A DNA stretch of 64,000 nt from Aliirhizobium wenxiniae (GCF_014201355.1 NZ_JACHEG010000002.1:248001-312000); one strand, 5' to 3'. Counted from the stretch's first letter, positions 45,432 through 54,325 are shown. The notes: a model not told the origin generated them from the sequence alone. A program made the numbers and translations.

Positions 45432-45476
45432 GCTCGACAAAGAGCAACTGACTTTTAATCAGTAGGTCAGTTGCTC
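45432..45476 (+). other. tRNA-Lys(UUU)-like fragment inside a long hairpin
   Basis: GCTC (45432-45435), a six-base loop and GAGC (45442-45445) form a D-stem; A46 then ACTGA-CTTTTAA-TCAGT (45447-45463) form an anticodon arm with anticodon UUU, followed by AGGTC like a variable loop. Instead of a T arm the sequence turns back, GTCAGTTGCTC (45466-45476), pairing perfectly with GAGCAACTGAC (45442-45452). The D loop lacks its GG, and acceptor and T arms are missing. Confidence 0.55.
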
Positions 45477-45603
45477 ATTCTCCCTTCCGCGTTGGGCGCG
45501 GATCGGAAACGAACTGCAAACCCCATGTTGGGGATGAAGTGCCTGTCAAAATGATTCAGGCCCGTCCCCTAACTGCTTGATCTGGCAGGACAGCGAGAGA
45601 ATA

Positions 45604-46581
45604 ATGAACAAGACACAGACAGTGCTGCCCACCGGCATTCTGGCCGGCGTCGTTGCCACCCTCCTCGTGATGGGTGCCGGCACGCAATCGTCTTTTGCAG
45701 CCGTTCTTTATGCCGCCTCTGCTCTTCCGATCTTCATCGCCGGCCTTGGCTGGGGCAACCGCGCAGCAATTACCGGCATCGTTACGTCGGGGATTCTCGG
45801 CGCAGTTCTCATCTCGCCGATCTTTGCCGTCACCATGGCGATCTTCACGCTGATCCCGGCCGGCTGGCTGTCGCATCTCGCCAATCTGGCGCGCCCGGCT
45901 TCCGAACTCGGCGGGCCTGACAACCTGCTCGCCTGGTATCCGATCTCAGATATCCTGCTGCATCTTTGCGGTCTGGTGACGATCGCCGTCATCGCGCTTG
46001 GCGTCGCCATCGGTTACGGACCGGAACTTGTCGGGCAGATCGTCGACGTGCTCGGCTCCGCACTGCAGACCCAGGAACCTGGCCTGTCACTCACCGTTGC
46101 CGATATCGGGCACCTGAAGGGCACGATGCTGCTCACGTTGCCGATGGTTCAGGGCGGCATATGGGTGATCCTGCTGTTTGCAGCCTTCTATTTCGCCGTA
46201 CGCATCGTCTCGCGCTCGGGCCGCGCGCTTCGCCCGCGTGAAGACATGCCGTCGGCACTGCGCATGAACCGCCATGCGATCTACATTTTTCTCGCCGGCA
46301 TCGTCATGACCTTCTTGGGCGGCGTACCTGCAATGGTCGGCGCCACAATCTGCGGTACCTTCGGCGCAGGTTTCCTGATGTCGGGTTTCGCCGCCATCCA
46401 TTTCCGCAGTCAGGGCAAGGACTGGCGCCTGCCGGTCCTCGTGCTCGCATACCTCTCCTCCATGCTCGTCATTCCTGCCTTCGCGATCCTCGCTTTCGGT
46501 CTCACGGACACCCGCCGGACCATTGCGCTGACGCCGGCAAAGGGCGGCACGGATCAGAACACAACCAATCCAGACAATTGA
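45604..46581 (+). CDS. DUF2232 (YybS-like) membrane protein
   Basis: A 325-aa polytopic protein with about eight hydrophobic segments (TGILAGVVATLLVMGAG at the N-terminus, LYAASALPIFIAGLGWGNRA, IYIFLAGIVMTFLGG), of the DUF2232 family. Its function is not established. In Rhizobiales it is regularly found between rpsR and rplI, which suggests a link with cell growth rather than transport. GAGAGAATA precedes the ATG at 45604. rplI follows after 21 bases. Confidence 0.85.
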   Translation: MNKTQTVLPTGILAGVVATLLVMGAGTQSSFAAVLYAASALPIFIAGLGWGNRAAITGIVTSGILGAVLISPIFAVTMAIFTLIPAGWLSHLANLARPASELGGPDNLLAWYPISDILLHLCGLVTIAVIALGVAIGYGPELVGQIVDVLGSALQTQEPGLSLTVADIGHLKGTMLLTLPMVQGGIWVILLFAAFYFAVRIVSRSGRALRPREDMPSALRMNRHAIYIFLAGIVMTFLGGVPAMVGATICGTFGAGFLMSGFAAIHFRSQGKDWRLPVLVLAYLSSMLVIPAFAILAFGLTDTRRTIALTPAKGGTDQNTTNPDN

Positions 46582-46602
46582 GAACTAGAAAGGAACTCTA
46601 AC

Positions 46603-47178
46603 ATGCAAGTCATCCTGCTTGAACGCGTACCGAAGCTCGGCCAGATGGGCGAAACCGTAAAGGTTCGCGACGGTTACGCTCGTAACTTCCTGCTGCCGCA
46701 GGGCAAGGCACTTCGCTCCAACGAAGCCAACAAGAAGCGCTTCGAAAACGAGCGCGCAACGCTCGAAGCCCGTAACCTCGAGCGCAAGGGCGAAGCCCAG
46801 ACGGTTGCCGACGCTCTGGGCGGCAAGACCTTCGTCATCGTTCGTTCGGCTGGCGAAACCGGTCAGCTCTACGGTTCTGTTGCTGCTCGCGACGTCATGG
46901 ACGCACTGGCTGCAGAAGGCTTCAACGTCGGCCGCAACCAGGTCGACCTGAACCACCCGATCAAGGCTATCGGCCTGCACGAAGTCACCCTGCACCTGCA
47001 TTCGGAAGTCGAGATCCAGATCTCGGTCAACGTTGCACGTTCGGCTGAAGAAGCTGAGCGTCAGGCCCAGGGCGAAAGCCTCACCTCCGCTGACGCCATC
47101 TACGGCGTTGACGAAGACGCACTGCGTCCGGAAGACTTCTTCGATCCGGAAGCTGACCGCGACGGCGACGACGAATAA
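46603..47178 (+). CDS. rplI: 50S ribosomal protein L9
   Basis: L9 binds 23S rRNA and helps keep the reading frame. The 191-aa protein has the family start [20 protein letters not shown] then [20 protein letters not shown] (rRNA-binding N domain), a connecting helix ([20 protein letters not shown]) and the C domain with [21 protein letters not shown] 40-residue acidic tail ([16 protein letters not shown]) extends it beyond the usual ~150 aa, as in other alphaproteobacteria. Confidence 0.97.
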   Translation: MQVILLERVPKLGQMGETVKVRDGYARNFLLPQGKALRSNEANKKRFENERATLEARNLERKGEAQTVADALGGKTFVIVRSAGETGQLYGSVAARDVMDALAAEGFNVGRNQVDLNHPIKAIGLHEVTLHLHSEVEIQISVNVARSAEEAERQAQGESLTSADAIYGVDEDALRPEDFFDPEADRDGDDE

Positions 47179-47207
47179 TAGACATTTCGCAGATCCGTCT
47201 GCGATGG

Positions 47208-47239
47208 CGCCCGGCCTCTCAAAGGCCGGGCGTTTTTTT
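47208..47239 (+). terminator. Terminator after rplI
   Basis: CGCCCGGCC and GGCCGGGCG form a strong stem with a seven-base loop followed by TTTTTTT. The remaining 47240-47486 holds no gene and should contain the dnaB promoter. Confidence 0.93.
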
Positions 47240-47383
47240 GTCTCTTTTTCCGGGTAGGATAGTGCTTGCTCCGGTGAGTCGCGGACTGTTCGCGCCACTC
47301 CTGCGACGTCGGCCCGAATGAGGCACAGTCAACCGGATTCGTCGTTTCATTGTGTTTTTTGTTTCGCGTAAATAACGCTCGCT

Positions 47384-47402
47384 GTGGATATCTGTGGGTA
47401 AC
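47384..47402 (+). promoter_or_regulatory. Two DnaA-box-like sites upstream of dnaB
   Basis: TGTGGATAT (47384-47392) and TGTGGGTAA (47394-47402) each match the DnaA box TGTGGATAA at eight of nine positions, in the same direction and ten bases apart. They lie about 85 bases before the dnaB start, fitting DnaA control of helicase supply. Confidence 0.45.
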
Positions 47403-47486
47403 ATCCGAAGGCAAAATGCACGGTTTCGGGGCGGTCCAGTTATCACTAGAACCGAGACCTTGAACGGACAGGACGGGTAGAAGATC

Positions 47487-48989
47487 ATGAACGAAGTTCC
47501 GCGCAACATGGGGTCGCTCAGCAACAAGGATGCAGCGCCGCATTATCGCGAAGCGCCGAACAATATCGAGGCGGAGCAGGCGCTGCTTGGCGCGATTCTG
47601 GTCAACAACGATGCCTATTACCGCGTCTCGGACTTCCTGAAGCCGCCGCATCTCTACGAACCGCTGCATCGCAAGATCTACGAGGTTGCCGGCGACATTA
47701 TCCGCATGGGCAAGACCGCCAACCCGATCACGCTGAAGACCTTTCTTCCGGCCGATGACAAGGTGGGTGATCTGACTGTCGCGCAGTATCTCGCACGCCT
47801 TGCCGCCGATGCGGTGTCGATCATCAATGCGGAAGACTACGGTCGGGCGATCTACGACCTGGCGCTTCGCCGGGCGCTGATCACCATTGGCGAGGATGTC
47901 GTCAACATCGCCTATGATGCGCCGCTCGACATGCCGCCGCAAAGCCAGATCGAGGATACCGAACGCCGCCTGTTCGAACTGGCGGAAACAGGCCGTTACG
48001 ACGGCGGCTTCCAGTCGTTCAATGATGCCGTGGCGATCGCCATCGACATGGCGGGCCAGGCATTCGAGCGCGACGGTCAGCTTTCCGGTATTTCCACCGG
48101 CATCATGTCGCTCGACGGCAAGATGGGCGGCTTGCAGCGTTCCGACTTGATCGTGCTTGCAGGGCGCCCCGGCATGGGCAAGACCTCGCTTGCTACCAAT
48201 ATTGCCTACAACATCGCCGCGGCTTACGAGCAGGAAATCGCCCCCGATGGCTCATTCAAGGCCAAGAATGGCGGCGTCGTCGGCTTCTACTCGCTCGAAA
48301 TGTCGTCAGAACAGCTGGCCACCCGTATCATCTCCGAGCAGACGGAAGTGTCGTCGTCAAAAATCCGCCGTGGTGACATTACCGAGGCCGATTTCGAGAA
48401 GCTGGTGGCCTGTAGCCAAATGATGCAGAAGGTGCCGCTGTTTATCGACCAGACCGGTGGTATCTCGATCGCCCAGCTTTCCGCCCGTGCCCGCCGCCTG
48501 AAGCGTCAGCGCGGCCTCGATTGCCTGGTGGTGGACTATATCCAGCTGATGACCGGTTCGGGCAAGTCGGGCGAAAACCGCGTGCAGGAAATCACCCAGA
48601 TCACCACAGGTCTGAAGGCGCTCGGCAAGGAACTCAACGTGCCGATCATCGCGCTGTCGCAGCTGTCGCGCGGCGTCGAAAGCCGTGAAGACAAACGCCC
48701 GCAGCTCTCCGACCTTCGTGAATCCGGCTCGATCGAGCAGGACGCCGACGTCGTGCTCTTCGTGTTCCGTGAGGAATATTATGTAAAGAACATGGAGCCG
48801 CGGGATCTTGCCGATCCGAAATACCCGGAATGGGAAGCGCAGATGGAACGCGTGAAGGGCACGGCCGACGTCATCATCGCCAAGCAGCGTCACGGACCGA
48901 CCGGTACTGTCAAGCTCGCCTTCCAGTCCGAATTCACCCGCTTTGCGGACCTCGCCGAACCGAGCTTCACCCAATACGAAGAGCCGTGA
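47487..48989 (+). CDS. dnaB: Replicative DNA helicase
   Basis: DnaB is the hexameric 5'-3' helicase of the replication fork. The 500-aa protein has the N-terminal domain (PNNIEAEQALLGAILVNNDA), a linker, and the RecA-like domain with Walker A LAGRPGMGKTSLATNIAYN (about 224-242), GVVGFYSLEMSSEQLATRI, Walker B CLVVDYIQLM, and QLSRGVESREDKRPQLSDLR. No intein interrupts it. A terminator-like hairpin follows its stop. Confidence 0.97.
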   Translation: MNEVPRNMGSLSNKDAAPHYREAPNNIEAEQALLGAILVNNDAYYRVSDFLKPPHLYEPLHRKIYEVAGDIIRMGKTANPITLKTFLPADDKVGDLTVAQYLARLAADAVSIINAEDYGRAIYDLALRRALITIGEDVVNIAYDAPLDMPPQSQIEDTERRLFELAETGRYDGGFQSFNDAVAIAIDMAGQAFERDGQLSGISTGIMSLDGKMGGLQRSDLIVLAGRPGMGKTSLATNIAYNIAAAYEQEIAPDGSFKAKNGGVVGFYSLEMSSEQLATRIISEQTEVSSSKIRRGDITEADFEKLVACSQMMQKVPLFIDQTGGISIAQLSARARRLKRQRGLDCLVVDYIQLMTGSGKSGENRVQEITQITTGLKALGKELNVPIIALSQLSRGVESREDKRPQLSDLRESGSIEQDADVVLFVFREEYYVKNMEPRDLADPKYPEWEAQMERVKGTADVIIAKQRHGPTGTVKLAFQSEFTRFADLAEPSFTQYEEP

Positions 48990-48996
48990 TCGAACG

Positions 48997-49023
48997 GCCT
49001 CGCCGGCATTACACCGGCGAGGC
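48997..49023. terminator. Hairpin between convergent dnaB and cbiM
   Basis: GCCTCGCCGG and CCGGCGAGGC form a ten-bp stem with a seven-base loop. T run is weak, but the location between convergent genes supports termination on both strands. Confidence 0.65.
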
Positions 49024-49041
49024 TGCAAGTCGCGGGCTGGC

Positions 49042-49719
49042 TCAGGCCGCGTTGTAGAGCCGTCGTGTAACGAAGCCTGAACCGTTCAGAGCATTCAGGG
49101 TCTTGGCGATGGCAAGCACGGCCAAATCAGCCAGCGGCTCGATCAGCACGACCGACATATAGGCAATGCCGAACGTGCCGATCGCCATGAGATTTTCGCT
49201 TGCGAAACCGGCACCATAAAAGGCCCAGAACGCGACCCATGCGACGACACCGGCCTGATAGGCGGTGGATAGTTTGAGCGCCTGCAGATAGGTGAGATCG
49301 ACGTATGCGGTTCCCGGCGCGATGATACGATCAGCCAAGGCTTTCACCGCAAACAGCGGTACAAGCAATGTTGTGACGTTCATTCCGTATTGCGGCAGGT
49401 CGGCCGGCGCAAAGAACAGTCCCTGTATCGCCAGACCAAGTGCCAGCCCGATCGCCGCCGGTGCTGCGCCGAACAGCAGGAACAATGTCGATCCGAGAAT
49501 GAAATGCACCTCGGACACGCCGACCGCATAATGCGGCAGAAGTTCGAAGAAGGAAAAGACTGCTGCAGCGGTGATGGCCGTACGCGCGGCCAATGATGCG
49601 AGACCCTGTTGCCGAATCGTATCCTTTGCCAGCTTCAAGGTAAAAAGCCCCGCCCCTGCTGCAGTGGCGTAGCTCAGAATGATTTTGGCCCCGTCTACGA
49701 GGCCCGGTTCGATATGCAT
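49042..49719 (-). CDS. CbiM-type energy-coupling factor transporter permease, orphan
   Basis: CbiM is the substrate-capture subunit of cobalt ECF transporters, and its N-terminal His2 (MHIEPG) is a metal ligand. The 225-aa protein starts MHIEPGLVDGAKIILSYATA, has HYAVGVSEVHFILGSTLFLL and about six to seven hydrophobic segments, all CbiM features. No CbiN, CbiQ or CbiO is adjacent, so the energy source is unknown; it may work alone, as low-level transport by CbiM(N) has been described. A cobalamin riboswitch lies directly upstream on the same strand. CAGGAGC precedes the ATG. Confidence 0.88.
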   Translation of the reverse strand: MHIEPGLVDGAKIILSYATAAGAGLFTLKLAKDTIRQQGLASLAARTAITAAAVFSFFELLPHYAVGVSEVHFILGSTLFLLFGAAPAAIGLALGLAIQGLFFAPADLPQYGMNVTTLLVPLFAVKALADRIIAPGTAYVDLTYLQALKLSTAYQAGVVAWVAFWAFYGAGFASENLMAIGTFGIAYMSVVLIEPLADLAVLAIAKTLNALNGSGFVTRRLYNAA

Positions 49720-49770
49720 GTGTGCTCCTGTCCGTCACACCCGACGGTCGTTGATTGATAAGATGCACAC

Positions 49771-49925
49771 GGTCGGTCTCCTGACTCACGGGTCGATGCC
49801 TTGTCGAACCTTCCCATGGCGCGAGGCCACAGTGGTGTTTCGCAAAGCTCGCCGCTCACAGTCGCGGGGGCGGTCGGGTTCAACAGATGCTGCCCTTGTT
49901 CCCATGCGGTCAACGGATGTCGGCC
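49771..49925 (-). promoter_or_regulatory. Cobalamin riboswitch upstream of cbiM
   Basis: On the minus strand the conserved blocks occur in order: GGGAACAAGGGCAGC, CCCCCGCGACTGTGAGCGGC, ACACCACTGTGGCC (B12 box), ATGGGAAGG, and GAGTCAGGAGACCGAC. The cbiM ATG follows about 50 bases later with its ribosome site. High cobalamin should lower CbiM production, matching feedback on cobalt uptake. The rest of 49926-50046 shows no gene. Confidence 0.93.
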
Positions 49926-50046
49926 GCACCATGTGCGGGAATGGGGTAGCAATTTCCCGCAGAGGCAGCAAACAACCGCAGCCGAAATCGCACCAATCTA
50001 CCGCTGTCATAGGGTCGCATGCAGCAAGACTGGGTCATCGGCGTTG

Positions 50047-50559
50047 CTACGCGCACTCCTGGGCCTTCAGCCATTTGCGAATGCGCGCCCTTGCATTGGC
50101 ATAGGGCGACGCGGTGTTGAACTGGATCATGCGCCCCTTGGTCCACTTGCCGTACCAGCCCTTGCCGTAAAGCTCGTCATCTGACCGGTTGCTGATTGTC
50201 GAGACCAGTTGCTCTTTCACCGTCCTCAGTCGTTCCAACCGCTCGGGCCAGTCCAGTGCGTCATGGTCTGCATAGAATTTTTGGGCAAGCGGCCCCAGTT
50301 CGTTCCACTTGAACCCCGTCTCCGGAAAATCGACCGCCTCCCCCCGGTCATCCCGATCGAGCCATTTCAGCACCAGTTCGTTCCAGCCGATGAGGTATGC
50401 GACGAGATCGGCCGGGCTCATCATCGAGCCTGCCATGTGGCCTTGCATAGATGCCTCCCTCGCCCGGGCCTTCTGAACGCGGGCAAGATCGTCCCAAAGC
50501 CTGTTGAAGGTCGTGGAGACCGCCGCAAGAAGTTCCTGCCTGGAACCGGGTACAGCCAT
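50047..50559 (-). CDS. ClbS/DfsB family (DUF1706) four-helix bundle protein
   Basis: The family includes ClbS, a cyclopropane hydrolase that protects colibactin producers, and DfsB. The 170-aa product shows MAVPGSRQELLAAVSTTFNR, MSPADLVAYLIGWNELVLKW with its conserved Trp, GFKWNELGPLAQKFYADH and ELYGKGWYGKWTKGRMIQFN followed by SPYANARARIRKW, as in ClbS-like proteins. No biosynthetic gene cluster is nearby, so genotoxin protection is not implied. It lies in the accessory insertion between dnaB and alr. Confidence 0.85.
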   Translation of the reverse strand: MAVPGSRQELLAAVSTTFNRLWDDLARVQKARAREASMQGHMAGSMMSPADLVAYLIGWNELVLKWLDRDDRGEAVDFPETGFKWNELGPLAQKFYADHDALDWPERLERLRTVKEQLVSTISNRSDDELYGKGWYGKWTKGRMIQFNTASPYANARARIRKWLKAQECA

Positions 50560-50793
50560 GGAGCGCCTTCGTATGCGGTTCAGATACAGCATCTAAGCTA
50601 CGCCTCTGCGCACGGGATATGAAGCCGTCCGGCTGTCGCAGCCGGACACCGATCCTAGGATTGCTGCACTATTATTGTGGTGTCAAAAGCCTGTACGGAG
50701 AACCTTATTCTTCACCCGCGGCCTTTTTCCAGCCGGCAAAAAGGTTAGGATCGGCCACTCCGCCTTTCAAAAGCATATTCAATTGAGACCGCC

Positions 50794-51966
50794 ATGACAG
50801 AACAGACCGATTTTGACAGCGACGAAACCTATCCGGATGATTTCGATATCGCGCCCGTGAGATTGACGGTCGATCTCGGCGCACTTGTCGACAACTGGAA
50901 GGAAATGGCGCGCCGCTGTGGAAAGGCTTCAACCGCCGCAGTCGTCAAGGCGGATGCCTATGGTCTCGGGCTTGAGGACTGCGGTACCGCGCTCTATGAA
51001 GCCGGCGCACGGGATTTCTTCGTCGCCGCGGTGCAGGAAGGCGTAACCTTGCGCACCTACGCGCCGGATGCCCGCATCTACGTGCTTTCCGGCATATGGC
51101 CGGGCCAGGAACGGATGTTTTACGAAAACGATCTGGTCCCGGTGATCATCTCCGAGGAACAGTTGGCCTTCTGGATGTCGGTCACCGCCGAACATGGCGA
51201 CCATCCCTGTGCGCTGCATATCGATACCGGCTTCAACCGGCTCGGCCTTCCAGCGGAAGAAGCGATCGCCTTTGCCGAGGATGTCTCGCGGCCAGCAAGT
51301 TTCTCACCCGTTCTCGTCATGTCGCATCTTCACAGCGGCGATTCGCCGGCCTCGCCGCTCAACCGATCACAGCTTGAGTCTTTCCAACGGGTTGCTGCGG
51401 CTTTCGAAGGCGTTCCGACAAGTCTGTCTGCTTCCGCAGGCATCTTTCTCGGCCCGGAATATCACTTCGACCTTACCCGTCCCGGCATTGCCGCCTATGG
51501 CGGCGAGGCGGTCAACGGCATGAAGGCGCTTAAACCCGTGGCCAAGGCGGAGGCACGCATCATCCAGATCCGTGATGCGCCGTCCGGTTCGACCGTCAGC
51601 TACGGCGCCACCCATCAGCTGTCGCGCAACAGCAGGCTTGCCGTTGTGTCGGCCGGTTATGCCGACGGCTACCTGCGTTCGCTGTCCGGTTCCGGCGTAC
51701 CGCTTCGGGCTGGCGGCGCACCCGGCGCTTTCGGCTTCATCGCCAACAGGCGCGTGCCCGTGATCGGCCGGGTCACGATGGATCTGACGATCTTCGACGT
51801 GACCGACGTTCCCGAAAACGAAATCCGCACCGGTGACTATATCGAACTGTTCGGCCCCAACATTGCGCTCGACGACACCGCACGCGCCGGCGGCACGATC
51901 GGTTACGAACTTCTGACTGCGCTCGGGCTGCGTTATGAACGGCGCTACATTTATCCGGACGATTGA
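50794..51966 (+). CDS. alr: Alanine racemase
   Basis: Alr makes D-alanine for peptidoglycan using pyridoxal phosphate. The 390-aa protein has the PLP lysine in AVVKADAYGLGLED (about residue 52), HIDTGFNRLGLP, SAGIFLGPEYHFDLTRPGIAA and the catalytic tyrosine in SYGATHQLSRNSRLAVVSAG. A roughly 20-residue acidic N-terminal extension (MTEQTDFDSDETYPDDFDIA) precedes the TIM-barrel start. It is followed by radA in the conserved alr-radA-cvpA-purF order. Confidence 0.95.
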   Translation: MTEQTDFDSDETYPDDFDIAPVRLTVDLGALVDNWKEMARRCGKASTAAVVKADAYGLGLEDCGTALYEAGARDFFVAAVQEGVTLRTYAPDARIYVLSGIWPGQERMFYENDLVPVIISEEQLAFWMSVTAEHGDHPCALHIDTGFNRLGLPAEEAIAFAEDVSRPASFSPVLVMSHLHSGDSPASPLNRSQLESFQRVAAAFEGVPTSLSASAGIFLGPEYHFDLTRPGIAAYGGEAVNGMKALKPVAKAEARIIQIRDAPSGSTVSYGATHQLSRNSRLAVVSAGYADGYLRSLSGSGVPLRAGGAPGAFGFIANRRVPVIGRVTMDLTIFDVTDVPENEIRTGDYIELFGPNIALDDTARAGGTIGYELLTALGLRYERRYIYPDD

Positions 51967-52070
51967 TATCACCGCCGTCTTGTCATCACCTGCCAGTTTC
52001 GCTTAAAAGGCCATTGGTTCCGCTTTTGTTCTTGCGGGTATCCAAGGTATTCAAGGCGGCGATCAAATCT

Positions 52071-53486
52071 ATGGCAAAAACCAAAACCCAATTCGTGTGC
52101 CAGAACTGCGGCACGGTCCACAGCCGCTGGGCCGGCAAGTGCGATGGCTGCGGCGAGTGGAACACGATCGTCGAGGAAGACCCGATGGGCGGCATCGGCG
52201 GCGGCCCCGGCAAGGCGCCGAAAAAGGGCCGCGCAGTGGCGCTGACCACTCTGTCGGGCGAGACCGAACAGGCTCCGCGCATCTTCACCGGCATTTCCGA
52301 ACTCGACCGCGCCACCGGTGGCGGCTTCGTGCGCGGTTCGGCGGTGCTGATCGGCGGCGATCCGGGCATCGGCAAGTCGACGCTTTTGATGCAGGCAGCC
52401 GCCGCCCTTTCGCGCCGCGGCCACCGGATCATCTATGTATCGGGCGAAGAAGCGGTTGCGCAGGTGCGCCTGCGTGCACAGCGCCTCGGCGCGGCGGATT
52501 CGGATGTGCTGCTTGCCGCGGAAACCAATGTGGAAGACATCCTTGCCACGATTTCCGAAGGCAAGCGCCCCGATCTCGTCATCATCGATTCCATCCAGAC
52601 ACTCTGGAGTGATACGGCCGACAGCGCTCCCGGCACCGTTACCCAGGTGCGCACCGGTGTGCAGGCGATGATCCGCTTTGCCAAGCAGACGGGAGCGGCC
52701 ATGGTTCTCGTCGGGCATGTGACGAAGGAAGGCCAGATCGCCGGACCGCGCGTCGTCGAACACATGGTCGATGCCGTGCTTTATTTCGAGGGCGATCGCG
52801 GCCATCACTACCGCATCCTGCGCACAGTGAAGAACCGCTTCGGACCGACCGACGAAATCGGCGTGTTCGAAATGTCCGATAACGGATTGCGCGATGTCTC
52901 CAACCCGTCCGAACTGTTTCTCGGCGAGCGCAATGCCAAATCTCCGGGGGCAGCCGTCTTCGCCGGCATGGAAGGCACGCGACCGGTTCTGGTCGAGGTG
53001 CAGGCGCTGGTGGCGGCCACTTCACTTGGCACGCCGCGCCGCGCTGTGGTCGGCTGGGATAGTTCGCGTCTCGCAATGATCCTTGCCGTGCTCGAAGCTC
53101 ATTGCGGGGTCAGGCTCGGTCAACACGATGTGTACCTCAACGTTGCCGGCGGCTATCGCATTTCGGAACCGGCAGCCGACATGGCCATTGCTTCTGCACT
53201 CGTCTCCTCGCTCGCCGGCACGGCCCTGCCTGCCGATTGTGTTTTCTTCGGCGAAATCAGCCTTTCAGGCGCCGTTCGCCCCGTATCTCAGACATCACAG
53301 CGCCTGAAAGAAGCGGAAAAGCTCGGTTTTGCCGGCGCGATGTTGCCGGCCACTTCGGCGGAACTGCCGAAGAATGGCAGCGCGCGCTGGACGATGATCG
53401 AGGACCTTCCCGATCTTGTCGCCCGCATTGCCGGATCCGCCAAGAAACTGGGGAAAGGCCATGAAAATGCCGGAGAAGATGATTGA
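52071..53486 (+). CDS. radA: DNA repair protein RadA
   Basis: RadA extends D-loops in recombinational repair. The 471-aa protein begins with a four-cysteine zinc finger (FVCQNCGTVHSRWAGKCDGC), then a RecA-like core with Walker A IGGDPGIGKSTLLMQAAA, the KNRFGPTDEIGVFEM motif specific to RadA, and a Lon-protease-like C-terminal domain (LPADCVFFGEISLSGAVRPV). The ATG at 52071 starts MAKTKTQFVCQNCG; the upstream frame extension from 51963 is not conserved. Confidence 0.96.
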   Translation: MAKTKTQFVCQNCGTVHSRWAGKCDGCGEWNTIVEEDPMGGIGGGPGKAPKKGRAVALTTLSGETEQAPRIFTGISELDRATGGGFVRGSAVLIGGDPGIGKSTLLMQAAAALSRRGHRIIYVSGEEAVAQVRLRAQRLGAADSDVLLAAETNVEDILATISEGKRPDLVIIDSIQTLWSDTADSAPGTVTQVRTGVQAMIRFAKQTGAAMVLVGHVTKEGQIAGPRVVEHMVDAVLYFEGDRGHHYRILRTVKNRFGPTDEIGVFEMSDNGLRDVSNPSELFLGERNAKSPGAAVFAGMEGTRPVLVEVQALVAATSLGTPRRAVVGWDSSRLAMILAVLEAHCGVRLGQHDVYLNVAGGYRISEPAADMAIASALVSSLAGTALPADCVFFGEISLSGAVRPVSQTSQRLKEAEKLGFAGAMLPATSAELPKNGSARWTMIEDLPDLVARIAGSAKKLGKGHENAGEDD

Positions 53487-53600
53487 TCTTCCGTTAATGA
53501 GTTGGCTGATGTAAGACACTGCGCCCAATGCTGGAATGCCGGGCGAAAATGCCGGCTCCCCCGGCAGGTGTGGAACGGCAGGTTCTGGAGTAGAGTTTAC

Positions 53601-54188
53601 ATGCCCATTACGATCTTCGACGGTGTTGTCATCGGCGTCACCCTGTTTTCTGCGGTGCTTGCCATGGTCCGCGGCTTTTCCCGCGAAGTGCTGTCGATCG
53701 CCAGTTGGGCCGGCTCGGTTGCCGCCGCCTATTATCTTTATCCGCTGGCCGTGCCTTACGCGGAAAAATACACGTCCGATCACCGCATCGCGATTGCCGC
53801 GTCTGCCGGCGTGATCTTTCTCATCGCACTGATCGTGATCTCCTTCATCACGTCGCGGATTGCCGATTTCATCATAGACAGCCGCATCGGCGCGCTGGAC
53901 CGCACGCTCGGTTTCCTCTTCGGGGCTGCCCGCGGCATCCTGCTGCTCGTCATCGCCACCGCCTTCTGGAACTGGCTGGTGCCGGTCAAGGCGCAGCCGA
54001 CCTGGGTGGTGGACGCCAAGTCGAAGCCTTTCCTCGATACGCTTGTCGGCCGTCTGGAAGCCGTATTGCCCGAGGATATCGAACCGCAGATCCGTGCCCG
54101 CATCACCGGCAAGGAAGAAGCGCCGGCCGATGTTCAGCCCGGCCAGGAACTGCCGCCGGTAGGCGACGCACCTCAAACAAATAATTGA
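53601..54188 (+). CDS. cvpA: CvpA family membrane protein
   Basis: CvpA was named for colicin V production; its general role is envelope related but not defined. The 195-aa protein has four membrane segments (ITIFDGVVIGVTLFSAVLAM and others) with the conserved RGFSREVLSIASWAGSVAAA and DRTLGFLFGAARGILLLVIA. A soluble C-terminal tail ends PPVGDAPQTNN. It precedes purF, the standard cvpA-purF arrangement. Confidence 0.93.
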   Translation: MPITIFDGVVIGVTLFSAVLAMVRGFSREVLSIASWAGSVAAAYYLYPLAVPYAEKYTSDHRIAIAASAGVIFLIALIVISFITSRIADFIIDSRIGALDRTLGFLFGAARGILLLVIATAFWNWLVPVKAQPTWVVDAKSKPFLDTLVGRLEAVLPEDIEPQIRARITGKEEAPADVQPGQELPPVGDAPQTNN

Positions 54189-54325
54189 CGCTGTGTTGCG
54201 CTTGATGCAGCGCAATTCGTCACCATTTGTGGTATGACTTGAATTCAGGTAGAGAGCGGGCTGGCACCGGGGACGAAATTCCCCGGCCGGCCTTTCCATT
54301 TTAAGATCAAGGGCACAGGCTCACG

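Noticed and set aside
45432..45476. Intact tRNA-Lys gene
   Set aside because: Anticodon arm and D-stem fit, but the D loop lacks GG, and T arm, acceptor stem and discriminator are missing.
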